Positions 48,901-54,800 of a stretch of DNA of 64,000 bases are shown here, in pieces. The position numbers and the translations under genes are program-made. The notes under the pieces were generated by a model, which was not told the origin of the DNA, searched no databases, and was given only the letters and a program-made list of their open reading frames with translations. How positions within the stretch are numbered: position 1 is the stretch's first letter; each line of letters begins with the position of its first letter. Where the stretch lies: contig OU964923.1 in NCBI GenBank assembly GCA_918807975.1, positions 1,674,001 to 1,738,000 on the forward strand. The letters run 5' to 3'. The DNA comes from Aplidium turbinatum (taxonomy: Eukaryota > Chordata > Ascidiacea > Aplousobranchia > Polyclinidae).

Positions 48901-51900
48901 CCGAAAACTTGATAATGCGTAAATCAGTTTATAACACTCTTGTAGTTTTTTCTTTTCATGAATCCTCTGCTATAGATTACGTCACCAAAATCAAAACGCA
49001 TAGTTCAAGCATGAACTTTTGCAATCACAATTCACCTCAAGCCTTACAATGTTGTTTAAAACTGGTTGGTCAAATGTTTGTTAATGATCATCTTGAGACT
49101 TTGACTTCTGCATATTTTAAAGTGGAGTCAAAGTTTATTGATCACGAAAGTTACTTTTGCAAAACTTTTTGCGGTTATGCTTTTTGACTATTTTTGTATT
49201 ATGAGCATTCTCTGCAAAAACTTCCAGACTTAAGATGAAACAGAATCAAATGTAAAGGTTATACACTTTCTATAGATCTTTTTTTTCATAAGATCAGATT
49301 TTTAATGCATTGTAACAAAGATTGGAATTTTGGCCAACATTTAACTGAAAACATTGCGTTTGTCGGACATAGCCTATGCTAGCCAATCTATTGTCCAGTG
49401 GTTTGCATCTGCTTGCACCCGTACAGCAATATACAATGAATGAACTGAAAGCTATTTTTAGGCTAGTGTAATTTTAGCAAACATTTATCAACAATGAAGA
49501 AGTGGAAAGATAAAAGCAAAGATAATTTTATATTTAAAAAAAAAGCCAAAAAAATATAGGACACTATATTCTAGGGCTAAATGAAACAATTATTTTGTTG
49601 TCTGTTTTGAAAATCTTAAAATTATCTGGCAACACTATAGTAACAAGAAAGGGTCTGTCTTTTTTTAACGTAGTGGAAGTTTTACAGTGATTTGAGACTC
49701 AGTGATCACATTTTGGCAATTTGGATTCTCAAAACTATCATTTCAAAGGGGTATAAAGTAGATTTATTCTAGAGCTCAAAATCAAAATGACATCAGCCTC
49801 CAGTGGTTAGGCTATGATAGGTTAGGTTCCCACGTTGACAAGGCCTGTGCAGGCTATATCGATCGCTATGATTCACCAGCAACACAAATCAGGCTGCTTA
49901 AACTGAAAAACTTGTTTATAGTGAAGCTGAAGTAAATGTAGTATACTGATTTTAGTTTTTGTATCTTCCTCCAGGTATAACTTCGTGACTCCTCTTACTT
50001 CCATGGTGGTTGTTCTTCCTGAAGCTCTCAAAGACATTGAGGAAGAATTAAAAAATGAAGAAAGAAATGAAAAATTAAATGTTGACGAAAGCGGAGAAGC
50101 TGGAGGAGGGGGATCTGGAAGAGGGGTGGGATCTGGAGGAAGTGGAGGAACTGGAGGAGCTGGAGGGAGTGGAGGATCTGGAGGGAGTGGAGGAGCTGGA
50201 GGGAGTAGAGGAGGAGTTGGAAGAGGTGGAGCTTTTGGAGATCCCCACTTCATCATCCCACTTCGTTGGGACATAAACCTCTGCTTTAATTGGGATGGAG
50301 AAGACGGAGAGGTAATCAACTGTCAATATAATATAGACTATAGCCAAGGCAGAGTCTTTAAAGAGCTTTCACTGAAACTATTTTGAAGTATTTCTCATAA
50401 ATTCTTGTAAGATATTTGTCTTATTTCAGGCCATTTTTTTAATCACGACAGTTTTCATCTTTTCCTACCTCATTCAGGTTTATAACTTGTTTTACGACCC
50501 GTCAGCTGGAGTGACTGTTAATGGCAAGCTGATCAGAATTGAAGCCCAAGAAGGAACTGGCAAAGATCACAAAACGTACTTCGCAATGATGGGATTCGTT
50601 CTGCCAAATCACAACCTCAAGATATTGGTCAGTATGCGTAAGATAAGGCATGGCAAATGGCTTCGATTTTGTGATCCGAAAGTTGATTGAGGTTTCCAGG
50701 GCTGTAGAGTTAGAATCGAAGTCGTGGAATCGGAATTGTGGAGTTGGAGTCGTATAGTTTTTTCCCGATTCCACAGTCCAATCAGGGCTGCAGAGTCGGA
50801 GGGATTTTGACATATCTGGAGTCGGAGTCGGCCAATAAAACGAGGAAACCGTTTCCAGCGTGAGACAATCATAGAATTTTTTTTGCATACTCCTGGAAAT
50901 CTATCAGCAACTGAACTGATCTGTGTGGATATGGATTTAAAGCTCCTGCAATAAAAAAGGTGCAATATAAAAATGAATGTTATATTATAAAACAGGAATC
51001 GGAGTCGTATATTTTTCTCCCGACCCCGCAGTCCTGATTTTTACTATTGCTGTACTTCAGAGTGCTAGTCTAAAAATTTCAAGGCAAGTTGCTTCAAATC
51101 GTTGGTAAACAATTTTTTGCCGCAAACCCGCGTATACATTTTGTTTGTATAGTAAATGCGATCAGTTAACTAAATGCTTTATTTTATGATTAAACTTTCA
51201 CACGCAACAGACGACTTGTCATTCTGGAAAAGTTGCCCCCTTCTCAAATACTGTTACAAACGATTACTTCATGCCATGATCTTTTCACGACAATTTATAA
51301 CTTTCTCTTTTGATAAAAGCCAAAGAAATTGAGGCTTTTTTTCATAGTTTTTAATTTATTTTGTTAGATTCGTCCTGAAACGGTTACCCTGATCTCTAAG
51401 GGGATCAGAAACATCATCCTACCCGTGTTGTCTAATATGACGATAACTAGGCATGGGGTCAGATTACGTATGTACGACGTCAAGTTCAGGAGCGCGAAGA
51501 TTGAGTTGTTGGGCGAGGATTGGATTTTTCAGGTGAGAGGTTTAATCTTTATAAGTTTAGCTGTGCAAAATATACTGTACATTCCGTACTAGTATCGCTA
51601 GTCCCACAGCCAACCCGCAGCATTAGGCTGCAAAAGAATGTTCAATCTACATTTCAGGATAGTTAACAGTTTCTGTTTTTCCATCTATTCTGGAGGAATG
51701 TTTAACCTCCTATTCACTAGTTGTTGTACGGGAATGGTAGCTCACTTAGTTGGCCCTTAGATTTGGTTTGTTACCATTCTTATACACATTGTTGGATCAT
51801 AATATCCAATACTGTCAGCTGCGTGGCCGAGTTGTGAAATGTCAGGTATGACTCTTTAAAGGGCGCCGGTTGGACACCGCTCATGAGCATGTGACTGTGT

Positions 51901-53729
51901 CTTTGGCCAGATAGTTAAAAGCATTTCTGAAAGTGGACACAGAGATTGACTTCTATGCCTTTCTGTCCAATTAATCTAAATCTTCAACAAACTGGCGTAA
52001 GCCTGGATACAACAATAAAAGCATGTGGCTATATCTTTGGCAAGAAACTTAAAGGCACGCCTGAAGGTGGACACAGAGATTGGCTTCCTTGTCTTCCTGT
52101 CTACTTATTCTAAATTCTACATCTTAAAACACCAGCCATAAAGCCTGGATACGACAAAAAAATTAGCATCTTGTCAAAAGCTTTGTTAGTTCGTATGCAA
52201 TGTAGCCTACCTCTGTAATAAAAAGTTTGAAGTCATTGGTCATCAACGGAAGTGTGCAAGGCTATCTACATTCCATGGAACGTGTTGTCCACACGTACGC
52301 TCCGCGATCATTGTTGTTTGATCTGCTTTTTATATGTTTTTTAAATATAGCTAAATTTTATCATTTTACAATTTTGACAGAGAGGTGACTTTCTTCAACC
52401 ATAGACAGATAAAACCAAGCAACCACACGTTAACATCATACATTACAGTGAACATAAACTATAAACTACGGACGTTTTCGGCCATACTCAAGTTAGCCCT
52501 TCTCAAGTAACGAAAATAACTGATTTTACGTCTACATTTAAAATAAATAACCGATCTACACAATGAATTGAAAAACGAAATGCACAAGAATGAAACGGCA
52601 AAGCAGAGGAGAAAGGCACATCACATGGTGGTTAATTACGCGAAAAGGCAAAAGCGCATCATACAACGAATTATATTAACAAAAAACGTTGAGGAGATAG
52701 GAAGCGCCTGCGGCAACAACTGCGTGTTGCGAGGATTGCAGGATTTTATGAGCATTTTTATCATTTTTGTTTCTGATGAAGACACTCTCGTGTGTCAAAA
52801 ATGTTTAAAGTAAATGTTTGCTGTTGGTTTTGTTGTGTAAAATAAATGTGTGAAATCCGGTAATATTAGTTAGCTTTGGATGTTTCTACCTTTTTTGTTT
52901 GTTTGCAAAGTCGGGTTTTTATCAACTTAATAGTTAGAACAACCTCAAGGTTCCTTTTTGTGTCCATCTTAGTCTGCCATCCCTTAATTGCTTGATGACA
53001 TTCGCAGATCTCCATTATCCGCAACACTCACGACCGTTACAGAGCATCCCACCTGGATTTCGTTGTGGATAGCTACAAAAATTACTTGAAAGCGCCACTG
53101 AACGGAATTATCGGACAGTTTTTCAACAGTACCTTTAGGGTTGATCATAACGCCAAGTCAAATCGTACCATGATGACGATCAAGTAAGTTTCCTTTTTTG
53201 CATTTTCTTTGGTTGAATCATTTCAATTTATTTTATGTCTTCAACTGACGTAACGAAGTAGAAAGTCTGCGCGTCTTGGATGATGCAATCAAAGACTGGC
53301 TGCTTTCTAGCAGCCTTTCAGCGTAGTCTGAGAACATCGTTAATCTGGAGTGGAAAAGTAGGCTATAGACTCTCGGCTTCAGATGCTCAAACGAAGATTT
53401 TATTTCTAACCATCAAACCAAACGCAATACTTGCCATAGCAACGCAGACGTAACAAAACTAAAAAGCGACAAAGTCAAGTTAATTAAAAGTAAATATGCG
53501 AAGTTTGCTTTCTTGGTTAAATATCTGAAATCATTTGTTAAAAATTTAAACCTGTTTCTTTTGTCATAGCAACCGTTCCTGTGCAGTGAAACTAGTCCAA
53601 AGGAAACCTCATTATTTGCAAAACAAGATCATGTGTTTGACCTGCAATGCAACTCACGTCATCGAAGATACACGCGAGCACTATCTACTGGAGGATGTTC
53701 TGACGAGCCCGACCTACCTCTGGATTTGA
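15804..53729 (+). CDS. ITIH-like gene B with hemicentin-like N-terminus (complete apart from one junction)
   Basis: Secreted multidomain protein of about 1,300 residues. Exons: 15804-15916, 16276-16357, 16639-16783, 19639-19771, 20161-20335, 23150-23408, 24145-24281, 24637-24793, [unresolved, probably includes a piece ending 27634], 27897-28077, 30019-30153, 31364-31539, 31665-31802, 38184-38334, 38923-39133, 43503-43593, 44131-44305, 46585-46806, 47773-47865, 48278-48408, 49975-50311, 50478-50627, 51368-51532, 53008-53183, 53570-53729. Parts: signal peptide (about 1-20), propeptide ending RSRQKR (60-65), hemicentin/VWA7-like beta modules (about 66-400), VIT (about 400-510), vWA with MIDAS (about 615-820), ITIH middle region, Gly/Ser linker, DPHF, C-terminal domain. 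All phases agree except at 24793/27897, where about 1 base mod 3 is missing. Vertebrate ITIHs lack the front part. It might be two genes, but no stop, promoter or second signal peptide separates them. Confidence 0.88.
16276..16357 (+). CDS. gene B exon 2: propeptide with furin-like site
   Basis: Encodes DSSDDLRALQLSKRHVTEE and ends GRSRQKR (codons 16340-16357), fitting a furin-type R-X-K/R-R site. Vertebrate ITIHs also have short propeptides. Phase 2 in and 0 out. Confidence 0.87.
16639..16783 (+). CDS. gene B exon 3
   Basis: Encodes RTIHYSIVSGVGSYGWKKL and DPVTLTILRRGFVGG; conserved in gene C (61722-61866). Donor G/GTGGGA gives phase 1, which matches the next exon. Reading through the donor gives only FVGGGST and a stop. 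Confidence 0.8.
16850..16855 (+). terminator. possible intronic polyadenylation signal
   Basis: AATAAA 53 bases after the in-frame stop that follows exon 3 read-through; kept in gene C at 61934-61939. It would allow a short secreted isoform. Confidence 0.3.
17690..17880. mobile_element. MITE remnant (CTTATTAAGC type)
   Basis: Carries CTTATTAAGCC at one side and GCTTAATAAGCCCAAAATTG further in, with GGTCCCGAAATGGGCTTAAG. Such inverted TTAATAAGC motifs suit a pogo-type MITE. Repeated at 62339-62505 as part of the block duplication. Confidence 0.5.
18446..18658 (+). mobile_element. LINE 3' fragment (RT C-terminal region)
   Basis: Translates in pieces to TADYVVLECPVYRAP-like residues, the Cys/His end region typical of CR1/Jockey-like LINE polyproteins. 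Its duplicate is at 63196-63405. No intact frame. Confidence 0.75.
19639..19771 (+). CDS. gene B exon 4: hemicentin-like galactose-binding fold, first half
   Basis: Encodes DDVEFVIDRSVVQFININVV and LVITSPDGNNTRIPLG. The pattern (FxIDxxVxxFxIxVxG, then SPDGN) matches the beta-sandwich after the vWA domain in hemicentins and VWA7. Phase 1 in and 2 out. Confidence 0.85.
20161..20335 (+). CDS. gene B exon 5: galactose-binding fold, second half
   Basis: Encodes INAVVERADSFGVWMITANT, then CSVRVTASCTTGF. This corresponds to hemicentin PGxWxIKV...SVRVTG. Three Cys and an N-x-T sequon (NNT) suggest a disulfide-bonded glycoprotein. Phase 2 in and 0 out. Confidence 0.87.
20795..21410 (+). mobile_element. 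LINE remnant (RT fragment plus 3' end)
   Basis: One part reads NFTLTIGNSRRSKLRRLKNG, the RT segment before the usual GVPQGSVL; another reads HGLRVLDDETIEWLMNSCP, the typical C-terminus. Several frames and a large internal loss: a dead LINE of CR1/Jockey-like type. Confidence 0.75.
22173..22296. repeat. hairpin with ribozyme-like arms
   Basis: Inverted arms TGACGTTTCGCGCACCATGA and its near reverse complement. The right arm reads CTGAGGATGCGC, a short loop, then GTGCGCGAAACGTC, a hammerhead-core-like pattern; the left arm has the same on the minus strand. Confidence 0.65.
22811..23010 (+). repeat. 21-bp minisatellite (about 9 units)
   Basis: Unit GACGGTTGATAATGTTTATT plus one base, nearly perfect. 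Being a multiple of three it opens frames on both strands (YLTVDNV one way, NIINRQI the other), which I take as chance. Lies just before exon 6. Confidence 0.9.
23150..23408 (+). CDS. gene B exon 6: second beta-sandwich module
   Basis: Encodes KSLAVILDGFGMEALKSG, TVRFVNYSGYDVI and QIVYVIIEGRDHQG. It has alternating strands like the Ig-like repeats that follow the galactose-binding fold in hemicentin/VWA7. The real frame starts upstream of the first Met, at the CTCTTCAG acceptor. Phase 0 in and 1 out. Confidence 0.87.
24145..24281 (+). CDS. gene B exon 7: third beta module, first half
   Basis: Encodes RVIPQPIRPSHVTLTCEP and VIIQTGVETTFNVIIRNHG. The GxxxTFNVxIxNxG pattern is that of CARDB/hemicentin-like beta-sandwiches. 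Acceptor TTCTAG, phase 1 in and 0 out. Confidence 0.82.
24637..24793 (+). CDS. gene B exon 8: third beta module, second half
   Basis: Starts DTFTVDSSDTASLTNP (compare hemicentin SDTFNV) and ends with strands VFPLSARAGIRSTEGTAG and SLNFV. Phase 1 out, whereas the next secure exon needs phase 2, so a small exon between is missing from this model. Confidence 0.83.
25229..26458. mobile_element. hAT-type element with nested insertion
   Basis: Terminal inverted repeats CAGTGGCGTAG and CTACGCCACTG, flanked by a perfect 8-bp target duplication TACACTTC (25221-25228 and 26459-26466). The left part holds another element. No intact transposase seen. Confidence 0.88.
25390..25937. mobile_element. nested hAT-like element
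   Basis: Inverted ends CAGTGCCGGTCTT and AAGACCGGCACTG with flanking GCTTGAG repeats (25383-25389 and 25938-25944). Inserted inside the 25229 element, so younger than it. Confidence 0.8.
27186..27587. mobile_element. Mutator-like MITE with 9-bp target duplication
   Basis: Perfect 35-bp terminal inverted repeats starting GGTAGCCACTTTAACAAGTC, with weaker inverted similarity for some 25 bases more. Flanks carry AGTTAAAAT at 27177-27185 and 27588-27596, a 9-bp duplication typical of Mutator-like elements. Inside is a tRNA-like segment. It sits a few bases before a likely gene B exon. Confidence 0.9.
27366..27444 (-). other. tRNA-like segment inside the MITE
   Basis: The reverse strand has a TTGGCTTAGGGGTTAGGG A-box-like stretch and a perfect B box GGTTCGATTCC. 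A working tRNA is unlikely: no acceptor stem pairing is evident. Probably a captured tRNA pseudogene or SINE head. Confidence 0.5.
27599..27634 (+). CDS. candidate gene B exon at start of VIT domain (uncertain)
   Basis: Ends with donor CAG/GTAAGA and reads NGMVYSMLPYD, which resembles the ITIH VIT start (VYSMKV...SRFA), joining to RFAETVVTS. The 5' boundary is unclear because the MITE lies immediately upstream. Its phase (2 in, 2 out) still needs one more small exon. Confidence 0.4.
27897..28077 (+). CDS. gene B exon: VIT domain, first half
   Basis: Encodes FAETVVTSVMTNYADVGLEA, ILLPVDAFITKLTMTLDDV and EEKEKAKKIYEK, each matching vertebrate ITIH VIT (RFAHTVVTS, LPKKAFITNFSM, VKEKEVAKKQYEK). 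Phase 2 in and 0 out. Confidence 0.94.
28532..28630. repeat. 16-bp tandem repeat (about 6 units)
   Basis: Unit GTTAAAGTTACGTTAC, nearly perfect; intronic microsatellite. Confidence 0.9.
29040..29200 (-). mobile_element. Penelope-like/LINE end fragment
   Basis: Shares AACGTTTTCGGTCACACTCA and AAGAATGAAACGGCAAAGCA with 52465-52620. The reverse strand carries the ACCGAAAACG end motif. Fragment only. Confidence 0.5.
29754..29906. repeat. inverted repeat (fold-back MITE)
   Basis: Arms of about 38 bases: GCATCTGGACTGGAAGCCAAA and its near reverse complement; loop about 75 bases. Confidence 0.72.
30019..30153 (+). CDS. gene B exon: VIT domain, second half
   Basis: AKMRGETTGHVAARESSTRV, then KTSLFVGPGKEVTFKLTYQQ and LLGR; compare ITIH [23 protein letters not shown]. 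Phase 0 both sides; donor GTTTGT is weak. Confidence 0.93.
30307..30913. mobile_element. hAT-type MITE
   Basis: Inverted ends CAGGGAGTCGAACC and GGTTCGACTCCCTG with a perfect 8-bp target duplication GTTAGAAG (30299-30306 and 30914-30921). Subterminal AACCGGAACTGAACC repeats. The B-box-like end is coincidental. Confidence 0.88.
31066..31218. repeat. inverted repeat (fold-back MITE)
   Basis: TTCACAATGTACATATTAAC and its imperfect reverse complement, with a loop of about 60 bases; lies shortly before a VIT-region exon. Confidence 0.72.
31364..31539 (+). CDS. gene B exon: ITIH region between VIT and vWA, part 1
   Basis: SGGSYKYTIALNPNQLVNTL, ISVHIEEQEEIDYITIPYF and AGTTVTFE; compare ITIH [24 protein letters not shown]. 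Phase 0 in and 2 out. Confidence 0.92.
31665..31802 (+). CDS. gene B exon: ITIH region between VIT and vWA, part 2
   Basis: NRRRSAHIQYNPLPAQQ, then SILYDVLR and GDVIVANG; compare ITIH KAHIRFKPTLSQQQ, YDVDR and ENGYF. Phase 2 in and out. Confidence 0.92.
31803..33594. other. gene B intron, unassigned
   Basis: Long AT-rich intronic stretch. A minus-strand 152-codon open frame at 32772-33230 has hydrophobic runs but no family I recognise. Nothing firm to annotate. Confidence 0.4.
33603..35100 (+). mobile_element. hAT-type element, family with CAGGGATGGAGGAACC ends
   Basis: Ends CAGGGATGGAGGAACC and GGTTCCTCCATCCCTG, 8-bp target duplication TCATTGGT (33595-33602 and 35101-35108). Interrupted by the element at 34177. 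The same family lies inverted at 59751-61095. Confidence 0.92.
34177..34964. mobile_element. hAT-type element nested in the preceding one
   Basis: Ends CAGGGGTCGGAAACC and TTTGCCGACACCTG, perfect 8-bp target duplication GTGTAAAC (34169-34176 and 34965-34972). GCGGGCC motifs near both ends, as in the element at 54801. Confidence 0.9.
35160..35930 (+). mobile_element. LINE endonuclease-region fragment
   Basis: Reads DNLVVLVDFNARVWRDHHMW, IGHDGIGKCNANGELLLGLC and AEQNLIV, the endonuclease domain of non-LTR retrotransposons (normally GDFNARVG). Further parts are in other frames, so it is decayed; no RT follows. Confidence 0.85.
36044..37866 (-). mobile_element. pogo/Tigger-like DNA transposon (decayed)
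   Basis: Near-inverted ends (TAGGGAAAGTAGTATAA... and ...TTATAGCACTTTCCCCTA) flank a minus-strand frame pair. These read IYNMDESGISVVQKMSRVL, GAITSQERGETCTILC and GPIKVVLVYQM, matching the DDE transposase of pogo/Tigger/Jerky-like elements, with the first catalytic Asp in MDESG. Frames are broken. Confidence 0.82.
37900..38073. mobile_element. Tigger-type MITE
   Basis: Perfect inverted ends CAGTAGAACTCGGTTAATCC, with TA bases flanking. Internal repeats of TCCGGATTAGGCGAAG. It lies about 110 bases before the exon carrying the vWA MIDAS. Confidence 0.9.
38184..38334 (+). CDS. gene B exon: vWA start with MIDAS DKSGS
   Basis: YFAHFYTPLFLAP leads into KKVMFIIDKSGSMG; the DxSxS codons are at 38251-38265. 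Compare ITIH YFVHFFAPQGL and NVVFVIDKSGSM. Phase 2 in and 0 out. Confidence 0.95.
38923..39133 (+). CDS. gene B exon: vWA core
   Basis: FFDVIFFDHAT, ATAQNVKTALKYVSSV and SGGGTLIIPAFLASFG, with Thr of GGGT as second MIDAS residue. Phase 0 in and 1 out. Confidence 0.94.
39134..40011. other. gene B intron, no recognised feature
   Basis: AT-rich intronic sequence before the hAT element; no coding signal. Confidence 0.4.
40020..41688 (-). mobile_element. hAT element with transposase remnant and LINE insertion
   Basis: Ends CAGTGGTTCCCAACC and GGTTGGAACCACTTG with an 8-bp target duplication rTGTAAGC (40012-40019 and 41689-41696, one mismatch). A minus-strand frame at 40254-40502 reads LLMEKLPDKLQDEFLQLKTN, like the C-terminal part of ZBED/hAT transposases. 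A LINE piece lies inside. Confidence 0.85.
40700..41345 (+). mobile_element. LINE 3' fragment inside the hAT element
   Basis: Reads CECGA and GLRVMDDETKNWLLSSS in different frames, then the tail GAGGCTCACACGACGACGAA. It is the C-terminal RT region plus 3' end of a CR1/Jockey-like LINE, decayed. Confidence 0.75.
42120..42660 (-). mobile_element. LINE 3' fragment (RT C-terminus)
   Basis: The minus strand reads LPRPTWVKLNRIRAGIGCFY, then LACECGAEEQTADHVVLDS. This is the conserved C-terminal segment of many CR1/Jockey-like LINEs. Frame shifts after the Cys motif. Confidence 0.83.
42697..42870 (+). mobile_element. LINE 3' fragment, opposite orientation
   Basis: The plus strand carries CATGCGAATGCGGTGTGGAG and GTTGTTCTTGAATG, the same C-terminal motif as the preceding fragment, inverted. 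Confidence 0.7.
43503..43593 (+). CDS. gene B exon: vWA LTDG segment
   Basis: MYQDRDAEDDRTVVTEDDY, then VNLIVFLTDGQ with the third MIDAS Asp. Pairs with gene A 1071-1248 but lacks its tandem repeat. Weak pyrimidine tract before the acceptor. Phase 1 in and 2 out. Confidence 0.87.
43725..44037 (+). mobile_element. SINE family 3 fragments (two, in tandem)
   Basis: GGGTGTAATAAATTGGGTGG occurs twice; the second copy begins with B box GGTTCGACTCC. Both match the minus-strand SINE at 6218-6455. Confidence 0.72.
44131..44305 (+). CDS. gene B exon: end of vWA domain
   Basis: GESPSEVLRQIKRNNIHKIA, IHTIAFGQDAARDLLQAIAA and DGTYRMVFDGLTATAQ; nearly identical to gene A 2551-2725. Phase 2 in and 0 out. 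Confidence 0.95.
44480..46184 (-). mobile_element. SINE family 2 split by a later insertion
   Basis: The SINE body (44480-44600) stops and resumes at about 46046 with GCTGCTAAATAAAGAGCTG, GCGCACACCGCGAGAATCG and the head to 46184. The middle is the direct-repeat element listed next. Confidence 0.8.
44601..46045 (-). mobile_element. element with two direct terminal repeats of about 285 bases
   Basis: GTGCGCAAACGGTCTTGTTC to GCTTGCGATGATCGAAGCC occurs at 44607-44900 and again at 45755-46040 in the same direction with few differences. About 855 bases lie between, without recognisable protein. This layout fits a small non-coding LTR-type (TRIM-like) fossil. A tandem duplication of another repeat is possible. 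The similar repeats suggest it is fairly young; it is younger than the SINE it interrupts. Confidence 0.65.
46585..46806 (+). CDS. gene B exon: ITIH region after vWA
   Basis: IEDFFQEIAAPALRNISIQY, PVNRVADVTKSKFQV and KSEIVWAGRIKEEEELL; 74 codons against 80 in gene A. Phase 0 both sides. Confidence 0.94.
46830..47740. repeat. minisatellite, about 40-bp unit
   Basis: Unit GATTGGTGGTGGATCGGGGT plus GGTGGTCTCTGTTCTGAATA, at least 15 imperfect copies with shorter degenerate units at the left. Fills most of this gene B intron. Open frames across it on both strands are by-products. Confidence 0.9.
47773..47865 (+). CDS. gene B exon: short ITIH beta segment
   Basis: LSGFYLDEALEFDIPIDPN to TSQYQ, 31 codons, phase 0 both sides; pair of gene A 4419-4511. 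Confidence 0.91.
48278..48408 (+). CDS. gene B exon: ITIH conserved helix (ERLWAFL)
   Basis: IANFTERLWAFLQIKDLLKE and KALNLSLQ. 131 bases, phase 0 in and 2 out. Confidence 0.95.
48409..49974. other. gene B intron, no supported feature
   Basis: AT-rich. A plus-strand open frame of 130 codons (48795-49187) has no recognisable family and no counterpart in gene A, so I do not call it a gene. Confidence 0.4.
49975..50311 (+). CDS. gene B exon: YNFVTPLTSMVV, Gly/Ser linker, DPHF motif
   Basis: Starts YNFVTPLTSMVVVLPEALKD, then about 45 residues of GGSGG/GGAGG type in place of gene A's charged helix, then GDPHFIIPLRWDINLCFNWD. The DPHF codons are at 50240-50251. Known role of DPHF in vertebrate ITIHs: autocleavage-type processing and ester transfer to glycosaminoglycan. 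Phase 2 in and 0 out. Confidence 0.94.
50478..50627 (+). CDS. gene B exon: start of ITIH C-terminal domain
   Basis: VYNLFYDPSAGVTVNGKLIR to NLKIL, 50 codons, phase 0; aligns gap-free to gene A 6005-6154. Confidence 0.93.
50697..51040. mobile_element. hAT-type MITE remnant (GGGCTGTGGAGTCGG type)
   Basis: Repeated GGAGTCGGAGTCG-like words on both strands between CAGGGCTGTAGAG and CCCGCAGTCCTG. Related to the element at 15211 and 59176. Target duplication not clear. Confidence 0.6.
51368..51532 (+). CDS. gene B exon: ITIH C-terminal domain, middle
   Basis: IRPETVTLISKGIRNIILPV, MTITRHGVRLRMYDVKF and GEDWIFQ; 55 codons, phase 0. Confidence 0.93.
51814..52168 (+). mobile_element. SINE family 1 copy plus a second partial tail
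   Basis: Head GTCAGCTGCGTGGCCGAGTT, B box region GGTTGGACACC, tail GCCTGGATACAACAA. A second partial body (from 52020) ends GCCTGGATACGACAA. Confidence 0.82.
52430..52840 (+). mobile_element. short Penelope-like/LINE-related element
   Basis: The left side has ACGTTTTCGGCCATACTC (end motif reversed) and the right side CTGATGAAGACACTCTCGTG with a short stem, as in the gene A 3' tail. An 81-codon frame between (52568-52813) has a basic start but no family I know. Confidence 0.5.
53008..53183 (+). CDS. gene B exon: ITIH C-terminal domain (GQFF motif)
   Basis: RASHLDFVVDSYKNYLKAPL, then NGIIGQFFNSTFRVDHN; vertebrate ITIH has GLLGQFFQPFDFKVSD. Phase 0 in and 2 out. Confidence 0.95.
53245..53415 (+). 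mobile_element. LINE 3' fragment
   Basis: VESLRVLDDAIKDWLLSSS, then a stop and a 3' tail like that ending at 41345. Lies in the last intron of gene B. Confidence 0.75.
53570..53729 (+). CDS. gene B last exon and stop
   Basis: NRSCAVKLVQRKPHY, IMCLTCNATHVIED and HYLLEDVLTSPTYLWI, TGA at 53727-53729. Ends at the same place as gene A. Confidence 0.94.
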
Positions 53730-54784
53730 AACTGCTCTCTGTCCTACAGGAAACAACAAATAACACTTTGTTGTTGTGATAAGAATGATTGAGTTATTTA
53801 CTTGCGACATTGTAAAATACAACGTTCCCTTTAAGCTGGACCAGTGATTAGGGACACTACATTACAAGTCACGCAGTCCCGCTTTTCTGGCCACATTGGA
53901 AGGGTCAATTGCCAATTTGAAAATTCTTTCACGCCTTGCTACAAGCCTACTTTCTACAAAACAACTCAAACCACTTAAAAACCAACTTCACTAGCCTACT
54001 CTCGTATTACAGCCCATCAAATGTACCAACTTTGTAAATCAGAAAAAGCGTAGCCTAACCCTTCTAGTGTGGCTGATAAGTCAAAAGCGGATGTAGTTGC
54101 GTATCCCATAATCTAGAATCCCTAACCAGTGACGCAACAATCATTGGTTAACTCACTCAACTCCTTTGGCAAAAAACTGTTTCTTGCTCATCAACACAAT
54201 GAAAGGTTATACAAAACTTTGTTCAGAAATATACTCAGTCAACTTCTCACCCAGCATACAATAGGCCAAAGCTTTCGAGGGGCAAGCAATAAGAAAAACA
54301 CCACTAATTTTTTTGCAGCTTGGTCTCGTCAATAAGTTTCCATTCTTCCTTCATTGTCGATGCTTGAGCGTACACAAGTACTCCTGATGACGTTCCGTGC
54401 CTTGCTGACGTCAACGTTAAGGGCTGCGTCACGTTGTTTTACATTGGTTCGATCAGCGTGACGTCAAAGCGCCACCCCTAGCTCTCACGGTTCAAACGAA
54501 GGAAAGGATCAACTTACGAATAAAGGTGTAAATATTAGCAAGATTATGTGATTAACTGGGCAATAGGAAATTGCTTTGTTTTGCTAAGAAAATATGTTCA
54601 ACTGATCCGTTCCATTATGCCTGCTGGTTTTAACTCAACGCGCCAACAGGCTAACTAAAACGAAGGGAGCCTGTTCAACAGGGATATAATTAAAAACATG
54701 CTACATTCCTCTGGTGCAGTGCGCCTGACATAAACTGTCTTGAAAGGAGAATATTTTTAATTTACTTCGACGTTTTTTCAGAAT
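53730..54784. other. spacer between genes B and C
   Basis: No gene seen. The first AATAAA after gene B is at 54519-54524, nearly 800 bases past the stop, so the real poly(A) site may use a variant signal. TGACGTCA-like words near 54400-54470. Confidence 0.4.
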
Positions 54785-54800
54785 TAACAATGATGTAGCC

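Noticed and set aside
48795-49187. 130-codon plus-strand frame inside a gene B intron
   Set aside because: No family match I know and no counterpart in gene A; likely chance.
49873-50347. Pro-rich and Ser-rich minus-strand proteins opposite the gene B linker
   Set aside because: Antisense and frame shadows of the Gly/Ser-coding repeat in the real exon.
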